Positions 18,999 to 29,317 of a stretch of DNA of 37,266 nt are shown here, piece by piece; the stretch's first letter is position 1, and each line of letters opens with the position of its first letter. The DNA is from Acetobacterium sp. (GTDB lineage: Bacteria; Bacillota; Clostridia; Eubacteriales; Eubacteriaceae). The DNA is taken from NCBI GenBank assembly GCA_028692885.1, contig JAQUWM010000019.1, positions 1 to 37,266 of the forward strand, written 5' to 3'. The notes below the pieces were generated by a model that saw only the letters and a program-made list of their open reading frames with translations, had not been told where the DNA came from and made no database searches. The translations under genes and the position numbers were made by a program.

Positions 18999-21900
18999 TT
19001 TGCCTCCACATTTTTCATTCCTAAAATTTGGCCTAATTCAGTGATCAGCGCTTCTTCAAGGGTAACCCATAAGTCTTTATTGGCCCCAAAATGTTTATCT
19101 TCGTTTTTCAGGTACAGCACCACCGGCACTGATCCCGGATACTTAATTAGAATCGATTTTACCGATTTTATCAAGGTTTTTTCTGTTAAATCACCAATAC
19201 TCAAAACCAGCTTCTGGCGATTCTGCGCCCCGCTATTGGTTTCATATCCTGGCACACTTTCTTTTACTGCCAGGGTTTCTTTGCTTTTAGGGGGCTCTCC
19301 GATCGGATAGATCTGAGCAGCGATTACTGAGGTTCGCGCCTCTTCATTGTAGTTAATCCGCCCTTTGATCACCACCGGCTGATCCGGTTTTAAATAGCGG
19401 CGATACTCATCATAGGTTTTTGGAAAAACGACCACCTCGATTCGCCCATATAGATCTTCCAGGGTCAGAAACGCCATCATTTGGCCTTTTTTTGTCATCA
19501 TTGTTTTCATTTCCACAATTAAGCCGCCAATGCTGACCTGCTGGCCATCCCGGATACCAACATCTTTTAAATCCTGATAGCTGTCAACACTATTAGAAAA
19601 CAAGGTGACAGTTTTCTTAAGGATATCTTCATATTTTTCGAGCGGATGACCGGTAACATAGAGACCCAAAACCTCTTTTTCCAAAGCCAACCGTTCCTCT
19701 TTCGTAAACGGCTGTTTTTGCGGGAAATGATCTTCCTTGAGACTTGTCAGTTCTTTCGATCCGCCCAGTCCCGCCATATCCAACAGCGATAGTTGTCCCG
19801 AAATTCGATCCTTCTTTTCCCGCTGCACCTGGTCGACAATCAGTTCGGCTATGGCCAGCATTTGTGCCCGACTGCTGCCGATGGCATCAAATGCACCACC
19901 CTTGATCAGACTTTCAATGCTCCGCCTGTTTAAGGATTTTAGATCAACCCGCTCACAGAAATCCCGAAGATTCTGAAAATCACCCTTGGCTTTGCGGGCT
20001 TCAATAATCGCAGCAATGGCATTTTTACCCAGCCCCTTAACCGCTCCCAGTCCAAAACAGATGGAATTGCTGGAAACACTAAACTTCTCATAGCTGGCAT
20101 TAATACTGGGTGGTAATACATGAATACCCATTTTTCGGCAATCTTCAATATATTTTGCCACTTTTTTCTCGTCGTCCATAATACTGGACATTAACGCCGC
20201 CATAAACTCGGTGGGATAATAGCATTTTAACCAGGCGGTTTGATAGGCAATAACAGCATAAGCCGCCGCGTGGGATTTATTAAAGGCATATTTGGCGAAG
20301 TCTTTCATTTCTTCAAAGATTTTTTTAGCGCCCGCTTCAGAAACCCCACGGCGAATGGCACCGTCAACGACAACTTTTCCGGATTCATCGACTTCGCCAT
20401 GAATAAAGACCTGACCCTCAGCCTCCATCACACTGCTCTTTTTCTTAGACATCGCCCGCCTGACCAGGTCACTTCGTCCCATCGAAAAACCAGCCACATC
20501 GCGAAATATCTGCATGACCTGTTCCTGATAAACCATACATCCATAGGTAACGTTAAGGATACTTTCAAGAATGGGATGATCATAGGCCACCAGAACCGGA
20601 TTTTTTTTGTTTTCGATATAGCGGGGGATCTGATCCATTGGCCCGGGTCGATAAAGTGAGATCCCGGCGATAATATCTTCAAAGCTACCGGGTTGAAGTT
20701 CTTTGATAAACTGCTGCATGCCCCGGCTTTCCAATTGAAAAACACCGAGGGTATCGCCTTTTGAGAGCATTTCATAGACTTTGGCATCATCCATCTCGAG
20801 ACTATCCAGATCCAGCCGCTGGCCAATACTATGCTCAATATGCTCCAGCGCATCGCGGATCACCGTTAAGGTTCGCAGACCCAGAAAATCCATTTTGAGC
20901 AGCCCCAGATCTTCCAGCAAACCCATCGGAAACTGGGTTGTGATCACTTCACCGTTTCGATATAGGGGAATATATTCCACCAGCGGTAAATCTGAGATAA
21001 CCACCCCAGCGGCATGGGTGGAGGCATGCCGGGATAGCCCTTCAATCGACTGAGCCGTTTTAATCAGTTTGGCTATATCGGCATCCGAGTCTGCCATTTT
21101 TTTAAGTTCCGGATTCTCTTTTAAGGCCTCTTCAATGGTAATATTGACGCCCGGATGAATGGGGATTTCTTTGGCTACCCGATCGACCAGATTGTAGGGC
21201 ATATCCAGGGCTCGGCCAACATCCCGGAGCGCACCCCGGGCCGCCATGGTTCCAAAGGTGATAATCTGAGCGACCCGGTCTTCCCCATACTTGTTCACCA
21301 CGTAATCGATGACTTCCTGCCGCCGTTCGTAACAGAAATCGACATCAATATCCGGCATCGTTACCCGCTCCGGGTTGAGAAAACGCTCAAACAGTAACTG
21401 ATACTTAATCGGATCGATGGTGGTAATATCCAAGCAGAAAGCAACCAGACTACCAGCGGCACTTCCCCGTCCCGGTCCAACCATGATCTGGCGATCTTTA
21501 GCATACTTGATGAAATCCCAAACAATCAGAAAATAATCGTCAAAGCCCATCTTGTGAATGGTTCCCAATTCATAGGCCAGACGATCCTGCAAATCTTTGG
21601 TCAGGGTTCGGTATTTTTTTTCCATTCCGGCCATGCAAAGGCTTTTTAGATAATCTTCAGCCTTTTCACCGGGTGGCAGTTCAAACTGTGGCAGATGGGT
21701 TTTTTCAAGGTCAAAACTGACCTGGCAGCGTCTGGCAATGCGGTTCGAATTTTCAATCGCTTCGGGCAGATCGGAAAAAAGTTTACTCATTTCCGCCTGA
21801 CTTTTTAAGTAAAACTCATCGTTGGGAAAACGCATTCGCTTTTGTTCCGAAACAATCGCTGCTGTCTGAATACACAAAAGAATATCATGGTTTTCACTGT

Positions 21901-22543
21901 CTTCTTTACGGACATAGTGGACGTCATTGGTTGCCACCAGCGGGATATTCAATTTTTTTGATAACTGGATCATTCGCTCATTGATCAAGGCTTCTTCGCG
22001 GAGACGATGATCCTGAATTTCCAGGAAGAAATGATCCTTACCAAAAATATCCTGATAAATACGGCAGCGTTCTTCTGCTCCTGATAAATCATTATTTAGA
22101 ATCATTTGCGGAATTTCTCCAGCAATACAGGCTGACAGGCAAATAATTCCCTCACTGTATGTTCTTAAGCAGTCATGATCGACCCTTGGTTTATAGTAAA
22201 AGCCATCAATAAAGCCTTTTGAGACAATCTTCATGAGGTTTTTATATCCCCGGTTGCTCTCGGCCAGCAGAATCAGATGAGCCCGTTCCTTGTCATAGAC
22301 CGGATCCTTTTTTTCAAGACCTCTTGGGGCAACATATACTTCACACCCAATCACCGGATGAATTTTTTCTTTCAGGCAGGCCTTATAAAAATCAATCGCC
22401 CCAAAAAGCACCCCATGGTCAGTCAGCGCAATACTTTCCATGCCGCTTTGAGCCACCGCCTTAACCAGCTCATTGATTCGGCCAAAACCGTCTAACAGAC
22501 TATATTCACTATGTACATGCAGATGCGTAAATTGTTTTTCCAT
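18995..22543 (-). CDS. dnaE: DNA polymerase III alpha subunit
   Basis: The product is 1182 residues from the ATG at 22543. The PHP domain begins with FTHLHVHSEYSLLDG, and the polymerase core contains a PDIDVDFCYERR segment with the catalytic aspartates and the GPGRGSAAGSL motif. A helix-hairpin-helix/tandem region and a C-terminal OB fold (about 995-1080) follow. Low-GC Firmicutes usually have PolC as the main replicase and use DnaE for lagging-strand priming and repair synthesis. PolC is not in this window. I chose 22543 because homologues start with MEKQFTHLHVH and GGAAG lies upstream; a TTG at 22597 would add 18 residues. It overlaps pfkA by the ATGA. Confidence 0.95.
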   Translation of the reverse strand: MEKQFTHLHVHSEYSLLDGFGRINELVKAVAQSGMESIALTDHGVLFGAIDFYKACLKEKIHPVIGCEVYVAPRGLEKKDPVYDKERAHLILLAESNRGYKNLMKIVSKGFIDGFYYKPRVDHDCLRTYSEGIICLSACIAGEIPQMILNNDLSGAEERCRIYQDIFGKDHFFLEIQDHRLREEALINERMIQLSKKLNIPLVATNDVHYVRKEDSENHDILLCIQTAAIVSEQKRMRFPNDEFYLKSQAEMSKLFSDLPEAIENSNRIARRCQVSFDLEKTHLPQFELPPGEKAEDYLKSLCMAGMEKKYRTLTKDLQDRLAYELGTIHKMGFDDYFLIVWDFIKYAKDRQIMVGPGRGSAAGSLVAFCLDITTIDPIKYQLLFERFLNPERVTMPDIDVDFCYERRQEVIDYVVNKYGEDRVAQIITFGTMAARGALRDVGRALDMPYNLVDRVAKEIPIHPGVNITIEEALKENPELKKMADSDADIAKLIKTAQSIEGLSRHASTHAAGVVISDLPLVEYIPLYRNGEVITTQFPMGLLEDLGLLKMDFLGLRTLTVIRDALEHIEHSIGQRLDLDSLEMDDAKVYEMLSKGDTLGVFQLESRGMQQFIKELQPGSFEDIIAGISLYRPGPMDQIPRYIENKKNPVLVAYDHPILESILNVTYGCMVYQEQVMQIFRDVAGFSMGRSDLVRRAMSKKKSSVMEAEGQVFIHGEVDESGKVVVDGAIRRGVSEAGAKKIFEEMKDFAKYAFNKSHAAAYAVIAYQTAWLKCYYPTEFMAALMSSIMDDEKKVAKYIEDCRKMGIHVLPPSINASYEKFSVSSNSICFGLGAVKGLGKNAIAAIIEARKAKGDFQNLRDFCERVDLKSLNRRSIESLIKGGAFDAIGSSRAQMLAIAELIVDQVQREKKDRISGQLSLLDMAGLGGSKELTSLKEDHFPQKQPFTKEERLALEKEVLGLYVTGHPLEKYEDILKKTVTLFSNSVDSYQDLKDVGIRDGQQVSIGGLIVEMKTMMTKKGQMMAFLTLEDLYGRIEVVVFPKTYDEYRRYLKPDQPVVIKGRINYNEEARTSVIAAQIYPIGEPPKSKETLAVKESVPGYETNSGAQNRQKLVLSIGDLTEKTLIKSVKSILIKYPGSVPVVLYLKNEDKHFGANKDLWVTLEEALITELGQILGMKNVEAK

Positions 22544-22703
22544 CTTTTCTTCCACTTTATTATTAAAATTTAATTCCATATTTTTTATTATTTCCAATTT
22601 TTTTAATTTTCATCATAACCATCGATCCTTAAAAACAAACCGATGTTTTGTCCCGGACAGATGTTATTGATCCCAATAAGCACTCCCCCGATAACACTTC
22701 TTC

Positions 22704-22732
22704 ATTATATACTATTTTTTACTAATTATAAA
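22704..22732 (-). promoter_or_regulatory. Promoter of dnaE-pfkA
   Basis: TTTATA (22727-22732), 17 bases, and TATAAT (22704-22709) on the minus strand lie about 160 bases upstream of the dnaE start. The leader holds only a small TTATTG/CAATAA hairpin at 22664-22679. Confidence 0.5.
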
Positions 22733-22792
22733 TTTGATTTGAGATGTTTCAGTTAAACTACTGATTTATCGGTTAATTTTTATTGGTAATCC

Positions 22793-22821
22793 TTTACAAT
22801 ATTTCTGAGTTATGTTAATAT
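22793..22821 (+). promoter_or_regulatory. Promoter of glpK
   Basis: TTTACA (22793-22798), a 17-base spacer and TAATAT (22816-22821) lie about 200 bases upstream of glpK, implying a long leader. Confidence 0.6.
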
Positions 22822-22827
22822 GCATCC

Positions 22828-24510
<1,683 letters not shown>

Positions 24511-24556
24511 TCAATTTTACAGAAAAATTCATTTTGCTATTCCATTTAGCTATTCT

Positions 24557-24598
24557 ATGGTTGGGTTGTATAAAACATCCCAACCATTCAGATTTTTC
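24557..24598 (+). terminator. glpK terminator
   Basis: ATGGTTGGG (24557-24565) pairs with CCCAACCAT (24579-24587), followed by a T-rich stretch. Confidence 0.7.
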
Positions 24599-24600
24599 TC

Positions 24601-24628
24601 TTTCCAATTTTTGTGATTGTGTTATAAT
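24601..24628 (+). promoter_or_regulatory. Promoter of the glycerol-3-phosphate dehydrogenase operon
   Basis: A perfect TATAAT (24623-24628) has a weak TTTCCA 16 bases upstream. It starts a leader of about 130 bases that contains a terminator-like hairpin. Confidence 0.55.
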
Positions 24629-24682
24629 GAATTGAAAAATACGATCCAACCGGGAAGATTTTTATGTCGACAAGAAACGGAG

Positions 24683-24742
24683 AGCCATACTATTTTCTTA
24701 AATGAATCATTTATTTAAGAAAACTGGATGGCTTTTATTTTT
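24683..24742 (+). promoter_or_regulatory. Attenuator-like hairpin in the G3P dehydrogenase leader
   Basis: AGCCAT (24683-24688) pairs with ATGGCT (24728-24733), enclosing a perfect 11-base inner stem (24693-24703 with 24713-24723), followed by TTTTATTTTT. This resembles an intrinsic terminator placed between promoter and gene. In Bacillus, GlpP antiterminates such a leader in response to glycerol 3-phosphate; similar control here is an inference. Confidence 0.6.
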
Positions 24743-24767
24743 CAAAGCTTTTAAGGAGAAATAATTT

Positions 24768-26240
24768 ATGTATGATATCGCTATTATTGGAGCTGGAATT
24801 GCCGGTTCCTACATTGCTCGGGAATTGACCCGATACAAACTCGACATTGTTTTATTGGACGGTGAAAATGATGTCGGAAATCAGATTACGATGGCCAATT
24901 CTGCCATTGTCCACGCTGGCTTTGATGCTTCTGCCACTAAATTGAAAGGAAAATTCAACGCTCCCGGAAACATCATGTACGAAAAAGTATGTGACGATCT
25001 GGACGTCCCTTTTAAGCGCTGCGGTTCGCTGGTTGTTGCCCATGATGAATATGAAATGGCAACTATCCATGACCTTTATCAGAACGGTTTAAAAAATGGC
25101 GTACCGGGACTTCAGATCTTATTCAAGAACGCGGTTCACGCCATGGAGCCCAATCTGAATAAAGCTATTTGTGGCGCTCTCTATGCCCCCACAGCTGGCA
25201 TTGTCTCACCCTTTGAACTCTGTATTCACGCCGCTGAAAACGCTGTTGACAATGGTGTGACCCTGAAAACGAATCACCTCGTCAGTGACATCAAAAACCA
25301 TCATGGCCACTTTGAGATTATCACCAATGGCGAAAATGTAAAAGCTAAATACGTGATCAATGCGGCCGGACTATACGCTGACGATATCTACGCCATGGTT
25401 GGCAAACCTTATTTCAAACTCCGCGCCCGCAAAGGTCATTACTTTATTTTCGATAAAGAAGCCGGAGCTCTGGTAAATAGTGTTATTTTCCCCTGTCCTT
25501 CCAAAAAAGGAAAAGGGATCCTGGTTGCCCCCACGGTTCACGGAAACCTGTTGATCGGACCTGATGCCGAACCGGTTTCTGATAAAAGTGATCTTGCCAC
25601 CACTGGCGAACGCCTTGACTATATCAAAGAAAACGCCCTGAAGAATTGTCCTGATCTACCTTTTAATAAGATCATCCGCTCCTATGCCGGACTTCGTAAT
25701 ACCCCGGTCAGAGATACCTTTACGACAACCGACGGTGACTTCATCATCGAAGAATCACCAGTCAGAGGTTTTATCAACGTAGCTGGTTATGAATCTCCGG
25801 GTCTGTCCTCGATTCCGGTTGTCGCTCGTTATGTTGTCGAAAGCATTGTCAAGCCGATGATTCCAAATATTGAAGAAAATCATAACTATAACCCGAAAGT
25901 CCGTAAACATCTTCGTTTTGATGAAATGACTGACGCCGAAAAAGTCGAAATTATCAAAGCAGATCCGAAATACGGTAAGGTCATCTGTCGCTGTGAAACC
26001 ATTACTGAAGGCGAAATCATTGACGTTATTCACCGCAATGCCGGAGCCAGAAGTGTCAAAGCGGTGAAAAAACGCACCCGTGCTGGTATGGGTCGCTGCC
26101 AGGGTGGTTTCTGCTCCCCACGGGTTGTCGAAATTCTTGCCCGGGAACTCAATGTTCGCTTGGATGACATTATGTATGATCAACAAGATTCTGCCTATAT
26201 CCTTTCCGGTCACACCAAATCTGTCAAGGAGGAAGCATAA
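24768..26240 (+). CDS. FAD-dependent glycerol-3-phosphate dehydrogenase, GlpA-like, with BFD [2Fe-2S] domain
   Basis: The 490-residue protein starts with a dinucleotide fold (IAIIGAGIAGSYIARELTR) and a DAO-type FAD domain to about residue 370, including a QITMANSAIVHAGFD segment. A C-terminal BFD-like [2Fe-2S] domain follows with C407, C409, C444 and C449 (ICRCET and GRCQGGFC). This is the GlpA architecture that oxidises glycerol 3-phosphate to dihydroxyacetone phosphate; hydroxyglutarate oxidase-type relatives share the fold. The glpK neighbour supports the glycerol role. AAGGAG lies before the ATG. It is followed after 2 bases by the second oxidoreductase, so this is one operon, controlled by the upstream leader. 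Confidence 0.87.
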   Translation: MYDIAIIGAGIAGSYIARELTRYKLDIVLLDGENDVGNQITMANSAIVHAGFDASATKLKGKFNAPGNIMYEKVCDDLDVPFKRCGSLVVAHDEYEMATIHDLYQNGLKNGVPGLQILFKNAVHAMEPNLNKAICGALYAPTAGIVSPFELCIHAAENAVDNGVTLKTNHLVSDIKNHHGHFEIITNGENVKAKYVINAAGLYADDIYAMVGKPYFKLRARKGHYFIFDKEAGALVNSVIFPCPSKKGKGILVAPTVHGNLLIGPDAEPVSDKSDLATTGERLDYIKENALKNCPDLPFNKIIRSYAGLRNTPVRDTFTTTDGDFIIEESPVRGFINVAGYESPGLSSIPVVARYVVESIVKPMIPNIEENHNYNPKVRKHLRFDEMTDAEKVEIIKADPKYGKVICRCETITEGEIIDVIHRNAGARSVKAVKKRTRAGMGRCQGGFCSPRVVEILARELNVRLDDIMYDQQDSAYILSGHTKSVKEEA

Positions 26241-26242
26241 TC

Positions 26243-27508
26243 ATGATTTATGATGTTGTAATTTTAGGTGGCGGCCCTGCTGGCTTAGCTGCTGCTGTTG
26301 AAGCTAAAAATGCTGGCGCTGAAAATGTCCTGATCCTTGAAAGAGACCGGGAATTAGGTGGCATTCTCAACCAGTGCATCCATAACGGTTTTGGTCTACA
26401 TACCTTTAATGAAGAATTAACTGGACCGGAATATGCTGAACGATATATTGATCAGGTGATCGCACTTAATATTCCTTACCTGCTGAATACCATGGTTCTG
26501 GATCTCCATGACAACGGCGCGCTTAAATCCATCCACATGATCAATGAAGAAAACGGGTACCTGATTATTGAAGCCAGAGCCGTCATTTTAACCATGGGAT
26601 GTCGGGAACGAACCTCTGGAGCGATCGGGATTCCCGGTTATCGTCCATCCGGTGTTTTTACCGCCGGTACGGCTCAGCGTTTTATTAACATGGAAGGCTA
26701 TCTGCCCGGTAAAGAAGTGGTTATCCTCGGCTCTGGTGATATCGGCCTGATCATGGCCCGTCGAATGACTCTGGAAGGCGCCCATGTTCAGGCCGTTTGT
26801 GAACTGATGCCCTACTCCAACGGTCTGGTGCGAAATATTGTTCAGTGTCTCGATGATTATAATATTCCGCTAAAATTAAGCCACACGATTACCTTTATCC
26901 ATGGTAAAGATCGATTAGAAGGGGTCACCATCGCCAAGGTTGATGAAAAACTTAAAGTGATTCCCAAAACGGAAGAATTTATTCCCTGTGATACCCTCCT
27001 GCTTTCGGTTGGCTTAATCCCGGAAAATGAAATCACCCGCAATGCCGGTATTGTCATCGATAACCGGACCAATGGTGCCATTGTCGGTGAACTGCGTCAG
27101 ACCTCGATGCCTGGCGTTTTTGCCTGCGGTAATGTCGTTCATGTTCATGACCTGGTCGATTTTGTCAGTGAAGAAGCGGTTCTCGCCGGTAAGGGGGCGG
27201 TAAACTATATCAACGGCGATCTGGCTAGCGAAATTACCTTTACCACCAGCAACGGCGATGGGATTGGCTATGTCGTTCCCCAACAGGTTGCCATAAAAAA
27301 CGTGGCAGACAAGGTCACCTTCTATATGCGGGTACGTCAGGTCTTTCAAGATCAGGTCGTTAATGCCTATATCGGTGACCAGTTAATTGCCACCAAAAAA
27401 GAACCGAAATTACTGCCCGCTGAAATGATAAATTTTAATATTACTAAAGATGTTTTAGCGCAATATCCCGCTGGAGAAATTCGCTTTGTTGTCGAGGAGG
27501 CAAGATGA
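26243..27508 (+). CDS. FAD/NAD(P)-dependent oxidoreductase of the G3P module
   Basis: The 421-residue protein has an N-terminal FAD motif (VVILGGGPAGLAAAVEA), a second nucleotide motif (EVVILGSGDIGLIMARR, about residues 153-169) and a DLVDFVSEEAVLAGKGA segment near the end of the core. It looks like the pyridine-nucleotide oxidoreductase usually encoded with a GlpA-like protein and DUF1667 in Clostridia. It probably passes electrons from the first flavoprotein to NAD(P) or another carrier; the acceptor is not known. A QCIHNGFGLHTF segment provides a conserved cysteine near the FAD. The start lies 2 bases after the previous stop with GGAGGAAG at the end of that gene. It overlaps the DUF1667 gene. 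Confidence 0.82.
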   Translation: MIYDVVILGGGPAGLAAAVEAKNAGAENVLILERDRELGGILNQCIHNGFGLHTFNEELTGPEYAERYIDQVIALNIPYLLNTMVLDLHDNGALKSIHMINEENGYLIIEARAVILTMGCRERTSGAIGIPGYRPSGVFTAGTAQRFINMEGYLPGKEVVILGSGDIGLIMARRMTLEGAHVQAVCELMPYSNGLVRNIVQCLDDYNIPLKLSHTITFIHGKDRLEGVTIAKVDEKLKVIPKTEEFIPCDTLLLSVGLIPENEITRNAGIVIDNRTNGAIVGELRQTSMPGVFACGNVVHVHDLVDFVSEEAVLAGKGAVNYINGDLASEITFTTSNGDGIGYVVPQQVAIKNVADKVTFYMRVRQVFQDQVVNAYIGDQLIATKKEPKLLPAEMINFNITKDVLAQYPAGEIRFVVEEAR

Positions 27509-27870
27509 TGAAAAAAGAGTTAACCTGTATTGTTTGCCCCATCGGGTGCCAACTGACGATTGCCGAAAAAGCTGCTGGTGCCTACGATGTCACCGGCCAC
27601 ACCTGTAAACGCGGTCCCCAATACGCCATCAATGAAATGACCAACCCAACCCGAGTGATTCCTACCACCGTGGTAATTAAAAACGCCATGCTTCCCCGTC
27701 TGCCCGTTAAGACTGCCGAACCGATCCCCAAAGGCCAGATTTTTGATGCCATGGCCATTATTAACCAGGTTGTTGTCGAAGCTCCGATCAAAACCGGTGA
27801 CGTCGTTGTCAAAGATCTTTTAGGTCTTGGAATCGATGTCGTCGCTACCCGAACGATGGATAAAAACTAA
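27508..27870 (+). CDS. DUF1667 protein, third subunit of the G3P module
   Basis: The product is about 120 residues. Its N-terminus carries a cysteine set TCIVCPIGCQ (C7, C10, C14) and C33 in GHTCKRGPQYA, suggesting an Fe-S or zinc site; a DUF1667 core follows. It has no GlpC-like pair of ferredoxin domains and no membrane anchor, so it is not an ordinary GlpC. The ATG at 27508 has better spacing from GAGGAGG; the ATG at 27505 is also possible. The reading frame overlaps the preceding stop, so translation is coupled. The function of DUF1667 is not established; an electron-transfer or assembly role is inferred from the operon. Confidence 0.85.
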   Translation: MKKELTCIVCPIGCQLTIAEKAAGAYDVTGHTCKRGPQYAINEMTNPTRVIPTTVVIKNAMLPRLPVKTAEPIPKGQIFDAMAIINQVVVEAPIKTGDVVVKDLLGLGIDVVATRTMDKN

Positions 27871-27892
27871 TGCTCTTAATCTGAATTATTAG

Positions 27893-27932
27893 AAAAAGCT
27901 GAAAATAATCTCAATTATTTTCAGCTTTTTTT
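27893..27932 (+). terminator. Terminator of the G3P operon
   Basis: A 17-base arm (27893-27909) pairs perfectly with 27914-27930 and is followed by T residues. Confidence 0.9.
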
Positions 27933-27977
27933 ATTTTTCGATTTTTCAAATTGAACTCGTAACAGCAAAATATTAAT

Positions 27978-28006
27978 TTGTTACAAAACAGGCATTGAAT
28001 TATAAC
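27978..28006 (+). promoter_or_regulatory. Promoter of the acylation cassette
   Basis: TTGTTA (27978-27983), a 17-base spacer and TATAAC (28001-28006) lie about 55 bases upstream of the SGNH gene. Confidence 0.6.
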
Positions 28007-28060
28007 CATCTTTTATGATATCTTTAACTATACAAATTCTACAATTAAAGGTGTCATCGA

Positions 28061-28825
28061 ATGTTTGAAAAAATAAAACCACGTTTTAATAAAAACCTGG
28101 CCCTTGTTATTCTTGTTCCCTGCGTTATTATTCTAATAATCCTGATTATTCATTACCAAACCGTCGCCAGAGAAAAAGCTAAACTGGTCGAAGGTGTTGA
28201 GGTTCTAACGGCATTGGAAAGCCGTGATCTTTATACCATGGAAGAAAAAATTGATTTTATGAAGCGTAAAACCGTTGACTCCGGCAACTATTCCGATTTA
28301 TTTGGAAATGCCGTTGTTTTTGGCGATTCCATCGCCGAAGGACTTGGCTTATACGGTTTTTTAAGCCCTACCTCACTGGTAGCCGTGAGGGGCAAATCGA
28401 CCGAAAACAGTATCGAAGATGTGCCCAGTCTGGTTAATCTGGCACCCCGAAATGTTTTTTTTGAGTTGGGTCTCAATGATATCAGTCATCCCTACAGTAC
28501 GCTGGAGTCTTATCTTAGTCATTATGAAAAGCTCATCGATTCGACCCGTCTGCAATTGCCCAACACACAAGTTTATATTTGCAGCATCTTCCCGGTTACT
28601 GATGAAGCCCTCAAGAAAAACCCTGAATTCAGTCAGATTGAGACCTACAATGCTGCCCTGGCCGAAATGGCTAAACGAAAAAATGTTCATTATATTGATA
28701 CCTATACCTTTTTAAAAAACAATCCTCAGTATCATGAACAGGACGGCATCCATGTGATCCGGGAATTTTATCCGCTCTGGATGGATACCCTGGTCAATAA
28801 CAGTAGCTTAAAAAATCTATTATAG
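28061..28825 (+). CDS. Membrane-anchored SGNH/GDSL hydrolase
   Basis: The 254-residue protein has one N-terminal membrane helix (about 13-32) and then an extracellular SGNH domain. Block I GDSIAEG carries the serine, block III GLND carries the asparagine, and block V DGIHV near residue 230 carries the Asp-His pair. It is therefore a serine esterase/acyltransferase-type enzyme outside the membrane. It leads a four-gene set with a DUF4358 lipoprotein, an MBOAT acyltransferase and a DHHW protein, consistent with adding or removing acyl groups on a surface polymer. AAAGGTG precedes the ATG. The substrate is unknown. Confidence 0.82.
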   Translation: MFEKIKPRFNKNLALVILVPCVIILIILIIHYQTVAREKAKLVEGVEVLTALESRDLYTMEEKIDFMKRKTVDSGNYSDLFGNAVVFGDSIAEGLGLYGFLSPTSLVAVRGKSTENSIEDVPSLVNLAPRNVFFELGLNDISHPYSTLESYLSHYEKLIDSTRLQLPNTQVYICSIFPVTDEALKKNPEFSQIETYNAALAEMAKRKNVHYIDTYTFLKNNPQYHEQDGIHVIREFYPLWMDTLVNNSSLKNLL

Positions 28826-28837
28826 AATTGGATCATT

Positions 28838-29308
28838 ATGAAAAAAATTGTTATCCTGCTGTTTATCTTAATACTCACCGTTTCCTGTTTCGGCTGTGCT
28901 TCTGCCGAACAAGCCCCCTTAGCCCAGGTGGAGACCGATCTGCTGGCCACTTCCCAAAACCTCAGCGGAATGGAAAAAGGCGATGGTAAAGCGTTGAAAC
29001 GTTATTATGGACTCAATCTCAACGACTATCAGGAAGCGCTGATTTACGTGCCGGCAAATTATATGGATGTTTCCGAAATTCTGGTCATTAAAGTCAAGGA
29101 TCCCGCTCAATTGGATCTGGTTGAAGCAGCCGTCGATACCCGCAACGCCATGCAGCAAGAAAGCTTTGGCGGTTACGGACCGGAGCAGGTTGCTCTACTT
29201 GATAATTATGAGTTCAAAATTGTCGGAAACACGCTTTTTTATTGCGTATCGCCTGAAGCCTCAACATTAAAAGATACCTTTATCAAAAGCATCAAAAATA
29301 ATCAGTAA
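28838..29308 (+). CDS. DUF4358 lipoprotein
   Basis: The 156-residue product has a short signal (KKIVILLFILILTVS) with cysteines at 17 and 20, either of which may be the lipidated one. The rest is a small soluble domain with an ALIYVPANYMDVSEILVIKVKD segment typical of DUF4358. Function is not established. Proteins of this family are repeatedly encoded with MBOAT and DHHW genes, so an accessory role in the acylation complex on the outer membrane face is likely. It starts 12 bases after the SGNH gene, with only a weak ribosome binding site. Confidence 0.78.
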   Translation: MKKIVILLFILILTVSCFGCASAEQAPLAQVETDLLATSQNLSGMEKGDGKALKRYYGLNLNDYQEALIYVPANYMDVSEILVIKVKDPAQLDLVEAAVDTRNAMQQESFGGYGPEQVALLDNYEFKIVGNTLFYCVSPEASTLKDTFIKSIKNNQ

Positions 29309-29317
29309 GGAGAGGCC

